Translations under genes and position numbers: made by a program
In this document: one piece after another, positions 50,986 to 60,137 of the stretch
Layout: the number at the start of each line of letters is the position of its first letter
Position numbering within the stretch: position 1 is the first letter of the stretch
Notes under the pieces: generated by a model
What the model saw: the letters and a program-made list of their open reading frames with translations, nothing else
What the model was told of the DNA's origin: nothing
Databases searched by the model: none
Assembly: GCF_026183695.1 (NCBI RefSeq)
Contig: NZ_JAPFRD010000011.1
Coordinates: forward strand, 372,001 to 436,000
From: Alteromonas aquimaris
GTDB lineage: Bacteria; Pseudomonadota; Gammaproteobacteria; Enterobacterales; Alteromonadaceae
Reading direction: 5' to 3'
DNA: 64,000 bases

Positions 50986-52221
50986 TTATGGCTTCAGTGG
51001 CACCTTCATAATGCACTGGGAGCGTGTTCCATCCATTACCGCATCAAAACAAATGAGTTTTGTCTCCCGGTCCCATCTAGGGTGAAAGTCACACCTTTTC
51101 TCGTCACGAAAGAAAAACGGGATCCGTAATTTTAATAAGTCTTCGCAGATGTTATGTTTCAAATCATAAAGTTTAAGGAACTGGTCCCTGCAACGATCGG
51201 GATAAGTATCCGTGATTATCCATCTGCCATCTTTTGATGCATGAGGGTGGCCATCTGATGATAGTTTTTTCGTCGTTATCTTCTCAAATGTATCATTTTG
51301 GTCTGTGAATAAGTAATACCCAGAGCCGCCGTGAATGGTACTGGCGTAAGCGATGATATGATCTTCTGACGTCCAGGATATATGTGAAACCATGCCATCA
51401 GTGGGAAAAAGAAAGATATTTTCACCATTTGTATCAAGCGAAAACATTCTATTTTTTACCAGACCAGTTGGGGTAACCCATTGATGAAAAAAAACTATCC
51501 TTTTATCTGAAGGCGAAAATAGACAGTGGGAAAAAAAATGATATGAATCGAAGAAATCTTTTTCAGGTTGAAAAGATACTGCTTGTCTCAAAGACAAGAG
51601 CATGGTTGATTCTTCACTCTTCATATCAATAAGATAAAGTCCTTCATTTGATGGTATTTTTTCCTGTGCGCTTTTTCCCTGAGAAAATTCATATCCATAC
51701 CCTGCTAACCCTCTCCCCAGGCGGTCGAAGCTGAACGACAGCGCACTCTTACCGTCGTTAGAAACAATGTAAATAGGGAATTTGTACGTATGTAAATCTT
51801 CTCCTTCAATATTTTTTACTTTACTCACGACACTATTGTTCGCGTGGTCGTTGAATAGAAATTGGTGACTACGGCCAATCCACTGTAGTCTGGAACCTTG
51901 TTGGAAATTCCAGCATCTGCTCATTCCAACTCGTCTGTAATTATTGAGTGTCTGTCCACACAGTAGGCCAATCTCAACTGGTGTAGATAGGCTTTGTTTC
52001 TGTTGAACTAGTTTATGGGTAAGTATGTATTTGTTATCAAAAGACCAGGGTGAAATATCATGAAAGCCAAAAAAATGATTTTTCGCTATCTCAATATCAT
52101 AGGCGAAGTGATCGCTGGAGGGAAAATTAGAAAGTACAAGCTGGTATATGTTTCTAATTACGCGCTTTAAAGCTGGTATTTTGGATAGTTTTTCGTGAAC
52201 GAGCTTCTCTATTATGTTCAT
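50986..52221 (-). CDS. Predicted beta-propeller protein of a polysaccharide-type locus, function unknown
   Basis: A 411-residue protein with no signal peptide. It shows repeated strand-turn patterns such as SPSDKRIVFFHQW, SWTSEDHIIAYAS, ASKDGRWIITDTYPD and HPRWDRETKLICFDA, each resembling one blade of a TolB/WD-like propeller. FFGFHDISPWSFDNKYILTH opens the first blade. The ATG at 52221 has AAGGGAAAA upstream and overlaps the glycosyltransferase gene by 68 bases, an unusually long overlap. Base composition is more AT-rich than the core genes beside it. A glycan-related role is inferred only from its neighbour. Confidence 0.6.
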   Translation of the reverse strand: MNIIEKLVHEKLSKIPALKRVIRNIYQLVLSNFPSSDHFAYDIEIAKNHFFGFHDISPWSFDNKYILTHKLVQQKQSLSTPVEIGLLCGQTLNNYRRVGMSRCWNFQQGSRLQWIGRSHQFLFNDHANNSVVSKVKNIEGEDLHTYKFPIYIVSNDGKSALSFSFDRLGRGLAGYGYEFSQGKSAQEKIPSNEGLYLIDMKSEESTMLLSLRQAVSFQPEKDFFDSYHFFSHCLFSPSDKRIVFFHQWVTPTGLVKNRMFSLDTNGENIFLFPTDGMVSHISWTSEDHIIAYASTIHGGSGYYLFTDQNDTFEKITTKKLSSDGHPHASKDGRWIITDTYPDRCRDQFLKLYDLKHNICEDLLKLRIPFFFRDEKRCDFHPRWDRETKLICFDAVMDGTRSQCIMKVPLKP

Positions 52222-53338
52222 GATTTTCCCTTATCATCTCGATTAAACGCTTGTGTTCGCCGTTATGGATAAACATATCTTGAGGGAGAGCTGCCAGGTT
52301 TCTCTTCCAGGTTTTCAAATTTTGATGAGATATATCTTCAATTTTTTTCATTGAGGCAGGATCTGAAATATCGATGGTTAACCCTATATCAAGATTTTTC
52401 ACCACCTTTCCTTCCGATGTAAGGTCCTGAGATATGATAGGTTTGTTAAAATAGCCCGCATTATAAAACCTGCATGAGCGTGACCATGCATAGCTTGCTT
52501 TTCCGTGGAATCCCGCTGCCCAGACCACATCAACACTACTGTACACTTCTTCTAGCTGCTCGGGATCCAAAAAAGGACCTAAGTATTGTATATTGCTGTG
52601 TTTACTAAGCCTCTCGTCGAAATTGTCAATTCCACTAGGTGCGCCATGAATCTTCAATTTAATTTTGTGTGGGTTTTTCTCGCAAAGTTGAAGAAGATAC
52701 TGCCAAGCTTTTTCGCATCTGATAGATCCGAAATAACCGATTGTCAAATGCTGTTCGACGTTTGTTGTGTTGTCGAAGTTGGTTATATTTTGTCGTGCGG
52801 GAGCGTGGCTGAGTTTGTTTTCAATGACTATAAAGTTCTCTGTTTTTAACCTGAGAATGTTTTCGTAGTACTGACAGATGTAATCTTGTGACGTGACCAC
52901 CACACAGTCGCTTATATTTACGATGATTTTTTCAATTTTTCGAACTATACCAGAGATAAGTCCTTTGTTAGTTTGTGTTGGTCTTATGTCCTGAACTTCA
53001 TAAACTAACGTTTTGGTCGGGGAAAAAAGGGTTGATATAACAGCCAGCATTGCCATATCTAATCCAAAGCAGTACACGGTATCGTAGTTTCCAACTATCT
53101 CTGCGGTCTTTCGTATCGCCTTTAGAATCAGAAAAAGCCTTTTCCAATAGTTTCCATTCTGTATTTTTCCAAGTGATACAGTAGAAATTTGGACGTCTTT
53201 CGTTGGGTATTCGAAGTTTCGTTCGAAGCCTAAAACTAAAGAACTCATGGTGTCGTCGCTGAGCGCGTTAATTCTCTTGTTGAAAGCCGGATAGTTAATT
53301 GATGAAGTTAAAAATAAAATGCGGGGGTGCTCTCTCAT
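52154..53338 (-). CDS. GT-B fold glycosyltransferase
   Basis: A predicted glycosyltransferase of 394 residues that would transfer a sugar from a nucleotide donor to a glycan or lipid acceptor. Starts with PRILFLTSSINYPAFNKRIN, then the acceptor domain with YDTVYCFGLDMAML and VYEVQDIRP, the hinge near LTIGYFGSIRCEKAW, and the C-terminal donor domain with VDVVWAAGFH and FYNAGYFNKPIISQD. No clear E-x7-E motif is seen, so the CAZy family is uncertain. ATG at 53338 is chosen for its AAGGAAGA; an ATG at 53365 is weaker. AT-rich and isolated from any capsule operon, it looks acquired. Confidence 0.75.
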   Translation of the reverse strand: MREHPRILFLTSSINYPAFNKRINALSDDTMSSLVLGFERNFEYPTKDVQISTVSLGKIQNGNYWKRLFLILKAIRKTAEIVGNYDTVYCFGLDMAMLAVISTLFSPTKTLVYEVQDIRPTQTNKGLISGIVRKIEKIIVNISDCVVVTSQDYICQYYENILRLKTENFIVIENKLSHAPARQNITNFDNTTNVEQHLTIGYFGSIRCEKAWQYLLQLCEKNPHKIKLKIHGAPSGIDNFDERLSKHSNIQYLGPFLDPEQLEEVYSSVDVVWAAGFHGKASYAWSRSCRFYNAGYFNKPIISQDLTSEGKVVKNLDIGLTIDISDPASMKKIEDISHQNLKTWKRNLAALPQDMFIHNGEHKRLIEMIRENHEHNREARSRKTIQNTSFKARN

Positions 53339-54115
53339 CTCTATCTTCCTTGTTGAATGTGACACGTAACAGAACCCTCAAAGTTAATTGATACCCAGAT
53401 ATCCGGCTAATCCTTTTAAATAAGAATAGGCTATTACAGGATAAGTACCAAAAGTCCTGAAAAAGATTTTATTTGGGTAAAATTGAATAGGAAAACGTAA
53501 TGAGGAACGCTTAGGTGCTAAACGAATTGCTAAATAATTAATATCACGAAACCCCTAACAGGCCAATACACCTCATTTCCGCATTAAGGACTCTGGAGAA
53601 GACTGCCTTAAAAAATACACGGCCGAATGTATGTAATTAAAACTATCAATAGTGTTATTGATTATTCCAACACTTAGGATCAGTAAACCCTCTATCCGAA
53701 AGCTACTTGGCCATGTGATCGAAAAATCCATCAGCATACCTGGGGCTACTACTAGTATCTTGTATCATGAAATAGTCCGTGTCCCAGACGCTCGCTTCTT
53801 GGTCAGAAGTCAATACAGCCGCTCACCAGTAAAATTTGCAATAAAACAATAAGACGTGAAAAACAGGATTTGATAAGCAGGTTTTTAATCATCCTTAACA
53901 TCAATGCCAAGTTATTGTTATTTCGATAATACATGCCATTGACTAGTATCACTAATAGTAATGTGTCAGAGCACTTATTAAATTTAGGTTTTTTAGCTTT
54001 CACCTCGCGCTTTGCTCATAATATCCTGCTCTATTTTGGCCGAAATAGTCGGCTATGTGTCCTTTCGGCCGGCCTGTGATCAAAGTATAGTAGTCTCATT
54101 GAGGAGGAGAACACT
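53339..54115. other. Long gap between the glycosyltransferase and the GlxA-type regulator
   Basis: A 777-base AT-rich stretch with no convincing gene. One open frame of 66 codons near 53652-53852 has no ribosome site and no recognisable sequence. No insertion-sequence ends or tRNA are seen. The last 80 bases hold regulatory sequence for the GlxA-type gene. Confidence 0.45.
54038..54070 (+). promoter_or_regulatory. Inverted repeat upstream of the GlxA-type regulator, possible operator
   Basis: GGCCGAAA (54038-54045) and TTTCGGCC (54063-54070) are perfect 8-base inverted copies separated by 17 bases, ending 45 bases before the start codon. Arms about two helical turns apart fit binding of a dimeric regulator, perhaps the adjacent AraC-type protein. 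Confidence 0.5.
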
Positions 54116-55093
54116 GTGGCAAAGCAAATAGGTATTTTCATTTACCCTGGCTTCCAGCCGATGGATGTGACCTGTGCATACGATTGTTTTACTGAAGCCA
54201 GTTCACGGGCCAAAAGTGCAGATAAACCACCGCCGTACCAAGTGTCGTTAATCAGTGAGTCGATGGCACCAGTGACCTCGGCGAACGGGATCACCCTGCT
54301 TCCTCACCAGACCCTTGACACTGTTGAACGCTTGCATGTGTTGATACTTCCTGGCGGCGAAGGCAGTCGGGAGCTGATCAAGCAGGTAAACGTAACCGAC
54401 GCATTAACTACAGTGGCGAAGCGGTCAGACAAGGTTGCGTCTATTTGCACCGGTGCATTTATTCTGGCTGCATTGGGCTTAGCTGAACATCGACAAATCG
54501 CTACCCACTGGCGCTTTGCGCGACAGCTACAGCAGTCTTTTCCTAATTGCGTAGTCAACGAAAAAGCGCTGTATGTTGCGCAAGGTAACATTTTCTCCTC
54601 TGGGGGGTTAAGTGCGGGACTAGATCTGACCTTGCACTTAATTGAACAAGATTTAGGTGCCCGCGAAGCAACCAATATAGCGCGCGAAATGGTGATGTAC
54701 ATGCGTCGCTCGGGCAATCAATCGCAGTATTCTGAACCACTTAGTTTACAAGTTAACACTTCAGGAAGGTTGGAAAACCTGAGTGAGCTGCTGATTAAAC
54801 ACCTTCACAAGAATATCAAGGTCGCAGATATGGCGGAGCTGGTCAATATGAGTGAGCGTCACTTTAGACGTGAATTAATGAATCAGACAGCGATGAGTCC
54901 TAAACAAATGCTGGAAAAAATTCGCCTTGAATACGCGCAGGATTTGCTTGTTACGTCTCAAAAGCAGGTAGAACAGGTAGCTGCAAGTTGCGGTTTCAAT
55001 AGCGCAGATGTGTTTTGTCGAAGATTTAGACATCATTTTGGGGTACCCCCTTCAGACTACCGCTTACGATTTGGAAAAAGTGACCTTCAATAA
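54116..55093 (+). CDS. GlxA-family transcriptional regulator (DJ-1/PfpI domain plus AraC HTH)
   Basis: A 325-residue regulator. Residues about 5-170 are a DJ-1/PfpI class I glutamine amidotransferase-like domain with VLILPGGEGSRE and the nucleophile-elbow cysteine in ASICTGAFILAALGL. Residues about 225-320 carry two helix-turn-helix units of AraC type: KVADMAELVNMSERHFRREL and VEQVAASCGFNSADVFCRRF. The start is GTG, behind an excellent GAGGAGGAG. It is followed after 17 bases by an exported DJ-1 protein, so the two share a transcript and probably a small-molecule signal. Target genes unknown. Confidence 0.93.
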   Translation: MAKQIGIFIYPGFQPMDVTCAYDCFTEASSRAKSADKPPPYQVSLISESMAPVTSANGITLLPHQTLDTVERLHVLILPGGEGSRELIKQVNVTDALTTVAKRSDKVASICTGAFILAALGLAEHRQIATHWRFARQLQQSFPNCVVNEKALYVAQGNIFSSGGLSAGLDLTLHLIEQDLGAREATNIAREMVMYMRRSGNQSQYSEPLSLQVNTSGRLENLSELLIKHLHKNIKVADMAELVNMSERHFRRELMNQTAMSPKQMLEKIRLEYAQDLLVTSQKQVEQVAASCGFNSADVFCRRFRHHFGVPPSDYRLRFGKSDLQ

Positions 55094-55110
55094 AATAAGG
55101 ATGAATACCA

Positions 55111-56076
55111 GTGAAAAAAGCTCTATTTATGTTGTGTGCAGTCATACTTTTATTCTCACAAACACTAATAACTAAAGCGGAAGAGCAACCCTCGGTGGGT
55201 ATTCTACTATTCGATGGGGTACAAATTATAGATTTTACGGGGCCATGGGAGGTGTTTGGACACGCGAAGTATAGTGTAAAGACTGTATCATCCGATGGGC
55301 AGCAAATTACTACTACCATGGGGATGAAAGTTACTCCTGATTACAGTTATCGCGACGCGCCACAATTCGATATTCTGCTGGTTCCTGGTGGACACGTACA
55401 CAATGTTCAATCTGCACGTCACATAAAATGGATAGGTCAACATGCCAAGCAAACTGACTTCACTCTTTCGGTATGTACTGGCGCTTTACTTTTAGCCGAC
55501 GCGGGACTGTTGAAGAACAAAGAAGCGACAACTTTTTTTAGTGCACTCGATATGCTTGAAGATAATTACGACGGTATCATCGTTAGGTCAGATGTACGGT
55601 ATACCCATAGTGACAATATAGTCACCTCAGCAGGGTTGTCTTCGGGGATTGACGCTTCCTTATATGTAGTAAGTCAACAATCAGGTTTGCAGAAGGCCAG
55701 AGAAATAGCCATGCACATGGAATACGACTGGGATCCTGACACAGGTTTTATACGAGGATTGATGGCAGATAAGTATTTGCCAGACTTACATATCGATTTT
55801 GCTGATGACACAAAATTCAACGCTGAGCGTGTGCACCACTATGGAAACGAAGACCAGTGGCAACAACACCATAAAATTGATACTGATGCAAAAATAGAGA
55901 CTGTATTATCCCAGATACAAGAGCAAGTAGGTAAACAAGGCTGGCAATATCAAAAACAAACGGACGTATGGCATAAAGTCGCTAATGAGACGCCGCTTGA
56001 ATATCAGTACTTCGTCACGGATATCGATCCTCACCATAAAACATTCACCTTTCAACAGAAAATCAATGTGTTGTGA
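55111..56076 (+). CDS. Exported DJ-1/PfpI family protein
   Basis: A 321-residue protein with a signal peptide (hydrophobic residues 4-17, cleavage near TKA-EE), so it acts in the periplasm, which is unusual for this superfamily. The DJ-1/PfpI domain (about 28-210) has VGILLFDGVQIIDFTGPWEVF, DILLVPGGHVHN and the cysteine elbow SVCTGALLLADAGLL, close to the GlxA/isonitrile hydratase branch. The C-terminal 100 residues are charged, match nothing I know, and include a His/Gln-rich stretch. GTG start. It overlaps the converging HAD gene by 14 bases. Confidence 0.82.
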   Translation: MKKALFMLCAVILLFSQTLITKAEEQPSVGILLFDGVQIIDFTGPWEVFGHAKYSVKTVSSDGQQITTTMGMKVTPDYSYRDAPQFDILLVPGGHVHNVQSARHIKWIGQHAKQTDFTLSVCTGALLLADAGLLKNKEATTFFSALDMLEDNYDGIIVRSDVRYTHSDNIVTSAGLSSGIDASLYVVSQQSGLQKAREIAMHMEYDWDPDTGFIRGLMADKYLPDLHIDFADDTKFNAERVHHYGNEDQWQQHHKIDTDAKIETVLSQIQEQVGKQGWQYQKQTDVWHKVANETPLEYQYFVTDIDPHHKTFTFQQKINVL

Positions 56077-56689
56077 CTGCCTCGACGGGGGGTAATGTTT
56101 GCCCCGCCGTTCCTTCAAGATTGATTATTTGCATGATTTTTTCAAAATGTGACTGCCATCCAGTTAGACATTCCGCCCATACTTGTTCCGTCAACTGACA
56201 CTGCTCAGCACCTTTTCTCTGTACGGCAAAAATGCGTTCACGTGGAATACCTGCTTTAGAATAAGCTTCAAAATCAGTGTAAGTATCTCCATAAGCAGCG
56301 ACTAGCTTCCATCCTTTGCTGATGTATTCCTGTAATATCTGAGACTTAAATTTTGCGGGATTAAAGTGCTCAGTATGAGTGCGCGGGACGTGAATTGTGC
56401 CTGCTGGAAAATTATTTTCTTCAAGCCAGCCTGGAATGGGAAATTGAAAGAATAAGTTCCTCGCGCTTAAATAGATAATGGTATAGCCGTGTTCTGCGAA
56501 CATATTAACGGCTCGAGACGCATGTTCTCGCGCGGTGTTGATTGCAATGGGTTTTGGTGTCAGCGTACCGTCTATATCAAAAATGATTGCTTGGTTGCTA
56601 GCTTCAGGGGCTACTGGTATTGGCTGCTCAGATAATGTAGTACATCCCGCTATTATAATTAAATTGATGATGATAGTTAACGCTCGCAA
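56063..56689 (-). CDS. HAD-superfamily lipoprotein resembling the lipin LNS2 domain
   Basis: A 208-residue predicted lipoprotein: leader then lipobox IIAGC with lipidated C16. The HAD core has motif I IIFDIDGTLT with D38 and D40, motif II in IIYLSAR, and motif IV in AAYGDTYTDFEAYSKAGI followed by PRERIFAVQRKG. The order DIDGT, YLSAR, GD(x)2TD-x-AY, GIP-x-RIF is that of LNS2 domains in lipin phosphatidate phosphatases. A phosphatase acting on a lipid or phosphosugar at the envelope is possible but unproven. The start is TTG at 56689, supported by AGGCGG. It converges on the DJ-1 gene and overlaps it by 14 bases. Confidence 0.78.
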   Translation of the reverse strand: MRALTIIINLIIIAGCTTLSEQPIPVAPEASNQAIIFDIDGTLTPKPIAINTAREHASRAVNMFAEHGYTIIYLSARNLFFQFPIPGWLEENNFPAGTIHVPRTHTEHFNPAKFKSQILQEYISKGWKLVAAYGDTYTDFEAYSKAGIPRERIFAVQRKGAEQCQLTEQVWAECLTGWQSHFEKIMQIINLEGTAGQTLPPVEAVTTH

Positions 56690-56891
56690 AATCCGCCTTC
56701 CTTTCCTGCCGTGTATCTGCTTGTGATAGGTAATCTAAACAAAATAACTAACGCAACTGTATTTGTTAACTCACCCATGTAAAATAACCCGAAATGCCAA
56801 TGCTTCCAAAACTATAACTAACTAGTTTTTCGCTAAATTCACTTACGCGATAAAAAGAATGGCTAAATTTTTTTGCTGACGGAACAAAACA

Positions 56892-57965
56892 ATGTTGTTG
56901 CTGCTGATTTACGTGCTGATTGCACTTGGTTTTTCTTTTCTTTGCTCCATCGCGGAAGCGGTTATATTAAGCGTATCGTCTGCTTACGTCTCAGTCATGG
57001 AAGCCGAAGGGAAGACCAGCGGTAAGCTGTTACGTAAACTTACTGACAATATCAATAATCCACTTTCTGCTATTCTCACGCTCAACACTATTGCCCATAC
57101 AATGGGGGCTGCGGGGGCGGGTGCCCAAGCAGCCGTCGTATTTGGTGATGCTTACCTGGGCTTGATTTCAGCCATACTCACTTTTCTGATATTAGTTTTT
57201 TCAGAAATTATCCCAAAAACTCTGGGAGCCACCTACTGGCGCGCATTGGCTCCCGCTACCGCTTACTTTTTGAAATACCTAACTATTATCCTCCATCCCT
57301 TTGTTGTGATGTCACGATGGATGACGAAAAGTTTCAAGGAGGACAGTCCACTAAGAGGCTTGAGTAGAAATGAAATGCAAGCCATGGCCGAGGTATCCAG
57401 TCAGGAAGGCCAGTTGGCGAATCATGAGGCGGCTTTCCTGCAAAGTTTACTTACCTTGCATGAATTTACCGTCAGGGATGCGATGACTCACCGCACGCAG
57501 ATGTTTTCGGTCAACGAGTCTATGCTGGTTTCAGAATTCTTTCACAAACACAGTGATATCGAATATTCCCGTATTCCGGTTTACGCTGACAATGACAACG
57601 AAGATATCACGGGTTATGTTATGCGAACCGATTTGCTCTTAGCAAAGGCAAGAGGAAACGAGGAGAAGCCTTTATCCACCTATCTGAAAAAGATGGTAAC
57701 GGTGCTTAACACTATGCCGCTTTCTTCTACTTTTGATCACTTCTTGCAGAAACGTCGTCATATGTTGTTGGTAGTAGACGAATATGGCGGGCTGGAGGGG
57801 ATCATTACGCTTGAAGACTTATTAGAAAGATTATTGGGTGTAGATATTCTGGATGAAAAAGACAATGCGGTAAGTATGCGTCGCTATGCCAGGATGCTGG
57901 CTAAACGCAAAGAATCGATGATGTTGAAAAATGTGCCAGACCACTCATTCAGCCAGGAAAAGTAA
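56892..57965 (+). CDS. CNNM/DUF21 and CBS domain membrane protein
   Basis: An inner-membrane protein of 357 residues related to CorC/CNNM magnesium-associated transporters. The DUF21 domain (about 1-150) has the SIAEAVILSVS start, NTIAHTMGAAGAGAQ and FSEIIPKTLGATY, with three or four membrane segments. A CBS pair follows: VRDAMTHRTQMFSV and LLVVDEYGGLEGIITLEDLLE. The C-terminal CorC/HlyC domain found in longer relatives is absent. Ion specificity is not evident. Its stop abuts the stop of the converging histidine kinase gene with no spacer. Confidence 0.92.
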   Translation: MLLLLIYVLIALGFSFLCSIAEAVILSVSSAYVSVMEAEGKTSGKLLRKLTDNINNPLSAILTLNTIAHTMGAAGAGAQAAVVFGDAYLGLISAILTFLILVFSEIIPKTLGATYWRALAPATAYFLKYLTIILHPFVVMSRWMTKSFKEDSPLRGLSRNEMQAMAEVSSQEGQLANHEAAFLQSLLTLHEFTVRDAMTHRTQMFSVNESMLVSEFFHKHSDIEYSRIPVYADNDNEDITGYVMRTDLLLAKARGNEEKPLSTYLKKMVTVLNTMPLSSTFDHFLQKRRHMLLVVDEYGGLEGIITLEDLLERLLGVDILDEKDNAVSMRRYARMLAKRKESMMLKNVPDHSFSQEK

Positions 57966-60134
57966 TCATCGCTCTGGAAAGGAAAGGGTAACCACTACCC
58001 CTGAGTGATCGGCCAAGTTGGCGATGTGTAAATGGCCATTATGGAACATGGCGATAGTGTTGGCGATGTACAAGCCTAAACCAAGATGGGGATCTGCTGA
58101 CGTATCCTGATGAGTGTTTTCAGCCCGGATCGATACCATCGACTGCAATAATTCTTCCTGCATATCACTGGGTAAAAGAGGCCCAGGATTAATAACCTGG
58201 ATGTACAGAGACCGGGCGCTGCGAAAAATTTGAAAGGTAATGGTATCCTCAGGCTGGCTGAATTCCACGGCATTACTCACGATTTTATCCAACATCTGCA
58301 CGAAAAGTTCTGGCGCGCCTGTGATCATGCCTTCATTAGCCTGGCTTGAAAGGACGAATTTGCGCGTACTGTATGCATGTTGATAACCCTCAACACAGGC
58401 CTTTATTAGTTTTATTAGATCCACTCGCTCAAATTCTTCATGGGTAATTGCCTGCTCAAGCCGAGTTGCTTCACTCATACGGTTTAATATGGTGCTTAAG
58501 CGGGTGATACCGTCCTGGGCACGTTCAATAAATCCTTCATTTTCTTTATGCAAATTGAATTGTTTCAAGTTATCCAAAGAGGATTTTACAATGGCGATGG
58601 GGGTACGTAACTCATGCGACAGTCTTGATGCCATATTTTCCAAGTAGGAATTATAATGTTGCAAACGTTCAATGACGGTAGCGAAAGTGCGGTTAAGATC
58701 ACCTATTTCGTCATGTTGGGAGGCTACAGGTAACTGACCCACAATCTTTCCGTTGTGATCAATTACGCTTTCAGTCTGATCGCGTAATTTTCGAATTCTC
58801 GATGAAATGCGATTAGCGAATAAGAATAATCCCAGGGTACCCAATAACATTACCGCAATAATCACGTGAAAAAGCTGTTCCAAAGCCCTATTGCGCAGGG
58901 TACGAATGCCATGGGTGGTCTGTTCGACGATGACCGCACCTCTTACTTCACCATCGATAAATATGGGGTGGGAGGCAGACAAAATAACCGCCTGGTTGTC
59001 TGGGGTTAGACGCCAAAGCGATTCGGCACGTCCAGCCAACGCGGTTTTTACACCTTCAGTTTCTAATTCGTAAGCATTTTCAAGTTCATCGATAAAGTTA
59101 TCTGGTGGTCGAGTGAGAATGTGGTAGTACACGGGCAAAATCCAGTTTTGCTCCACCCAGTTCATCCATTCCCATTCAAACTGCTGACGCGGTTTAACGC
59201 GTACCCCTGTGGCTGCTTGAATATTTCCAGCTTTCGCTAACACCCTTTGATGACGATCAACCACCCACACGCGGGAATCGGCATATCTCAACCCGGCCAG
59301 AATTTGTTCAATTTCTGGCGAAGAAGAAATGACGGTGCCAAGGTCCTCAAATTGGTTCGGATCGGCGGTACCTATTGCATATTGTTTTTCGCGAGTATCG
59401 GCATCATCAACGTCCACTAGTGCGAAAGCCAGCGAACCGGAGAATAATGCCAAGGGAAAACGCAACTCTATGTTGTATCCATCGCGCGTAGGCTTCCAAT
59501 GCCCCTGAATTTCCAATGCGTTATCTGTCGGCGTTACCTGCGTCACGTCTTCATCCAAGCGATAAGCATTGATCCAGCCCTCATTGTATGGGGAGATAAT
59601 ATAGCGAATGAGCTCTCCATCATTTGATAACAGACTTATTAGTAAGTGGTCACTTCTATCCACCTTCAAGCTATCTTTTCTTCGCCACAGTAATTTATCA
59701 TCAGCCACCATAAACATCGCATAGAGATATTGTTCGTATTTCCCCACCATATGGGTAAAGCGGAGCGTGGTAGCAGAAGCGTTAGCCGAATACTGATGAA
59801 CCACTTTTTCCCTCCCATAGCGCTGGGCTAAATGGCCAACGTTTTGCCAGTCTTCAAACTTACCATCCAGGCGAATAGGGGTTTCCAGTTGGGGAGCATA
59901 CAAATCCGTGCCCTGACGGATATTTTTTAAATAAGAGGAGCGACTCTCAAAAAGCGCCTTACGCTCGTGCAGTGCTGTGGCTACCGCGCGAGCAGTACCA
60001 AGCATTGTTTGCTCCTGCCCGTTGCGAAGATATTCTTCCACTTCCCAGACATATTGATACCCGAGCCATGGGATGGTGAACAAAAACAGCGATAAGACAA
60101 CCAGCTGATAACGAATCGAAAACCTAAAGCGCAT
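57966..60134 (-). CDS. Sensor histidine kinase of the proteobacterial dedicated sortase type
   Basis: A 722-residue membrane kinase. First membrane helix near residues 8-26. A long periplasmic part includes a CBM9-like region beginning PIRLDGKFEDW and reaching FPLALFSGSLAFALVDVDD, and a second segment with VWVVDRHQRVLAKAG. The second membrane helix is near 433-455, followed by HAMP, the HisKA box SRLSHELRTPIA with phospho-acceptor H507, an N-box DKIVSNAVEFSQ and GLGLYIANTIA. Size and layout match the kinase that accompanies class-specific sortases in marine Proteobacteria. It lies 3 bases after the response regulator stop, so they are co-transcribed. Confidence 0.85.
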   Translation of the reverse strand: MRFRFSIRYQLVVLSLFLFTIPWLGYQYVWEVEEYLRNGQEQTMLGTARAVATALHERKALFESRSSYLKNIRQGTDLYAPQLETPIRLDGKFEDWQNVGHLAQRYGREKVVHQYSANASATTLRFTHMVGKYEQYLYAMFMVADDKLLWRRKDSLKVDRSDHLLISLLSNDGELIRYIISPYNEGWINAYRLDEDVTQVTPTDNALEIQGHWKPTRDGYNIELRFPLALFSGSLAFALVDVDDADTREKQYAIGTADPNQFEDLGTVISSSPEIEQILAGLRYADSRVWVVDRHQRVLAKAGNIQAATGVRVKPRQQFEWEWMNWVEQNWILPVYYHILTRPPDNFIDELENAYELETEGVKTALAGRAESLWRLTPDNQAVILSASHPIFIDGEVRGAVIVEQTTHGIRTLRNRALEQLFHVIIAVMLLGTLGLFLFANRISSRIRKLRDQTESVIDHNGKIVGQLPVASQHDEIGDLNRTFATVIERLQHYNSYLENMASRLSHELRTPIAIVKSSLDNLKQFNLHKENEGFIERAQDGITRLSTILNRMSEATRLEQAITHEEFERVDLIKLIKACVEGYQHAYSTRKFVLSSQANEGMITGAPELFVQMLDKIVSNAVEFSQPEDTITFQIFRSARSLYIQVINPGPLLPSDMQEELLQSMVSIRAENTHQDTSADPHLGLGLYIANTIAMFHNGHLHIANLADHSGVVVTLSFPER

Positions 60135-60137
60135 TAA

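Noticed and set aside
53652..53852. Open frame of 66 codons in the long gap before the GlxA-type gene
   Set aside because: No ribosome site or family resemblance, and the start falls in AT-rich sequence. A chance frame is more likely.
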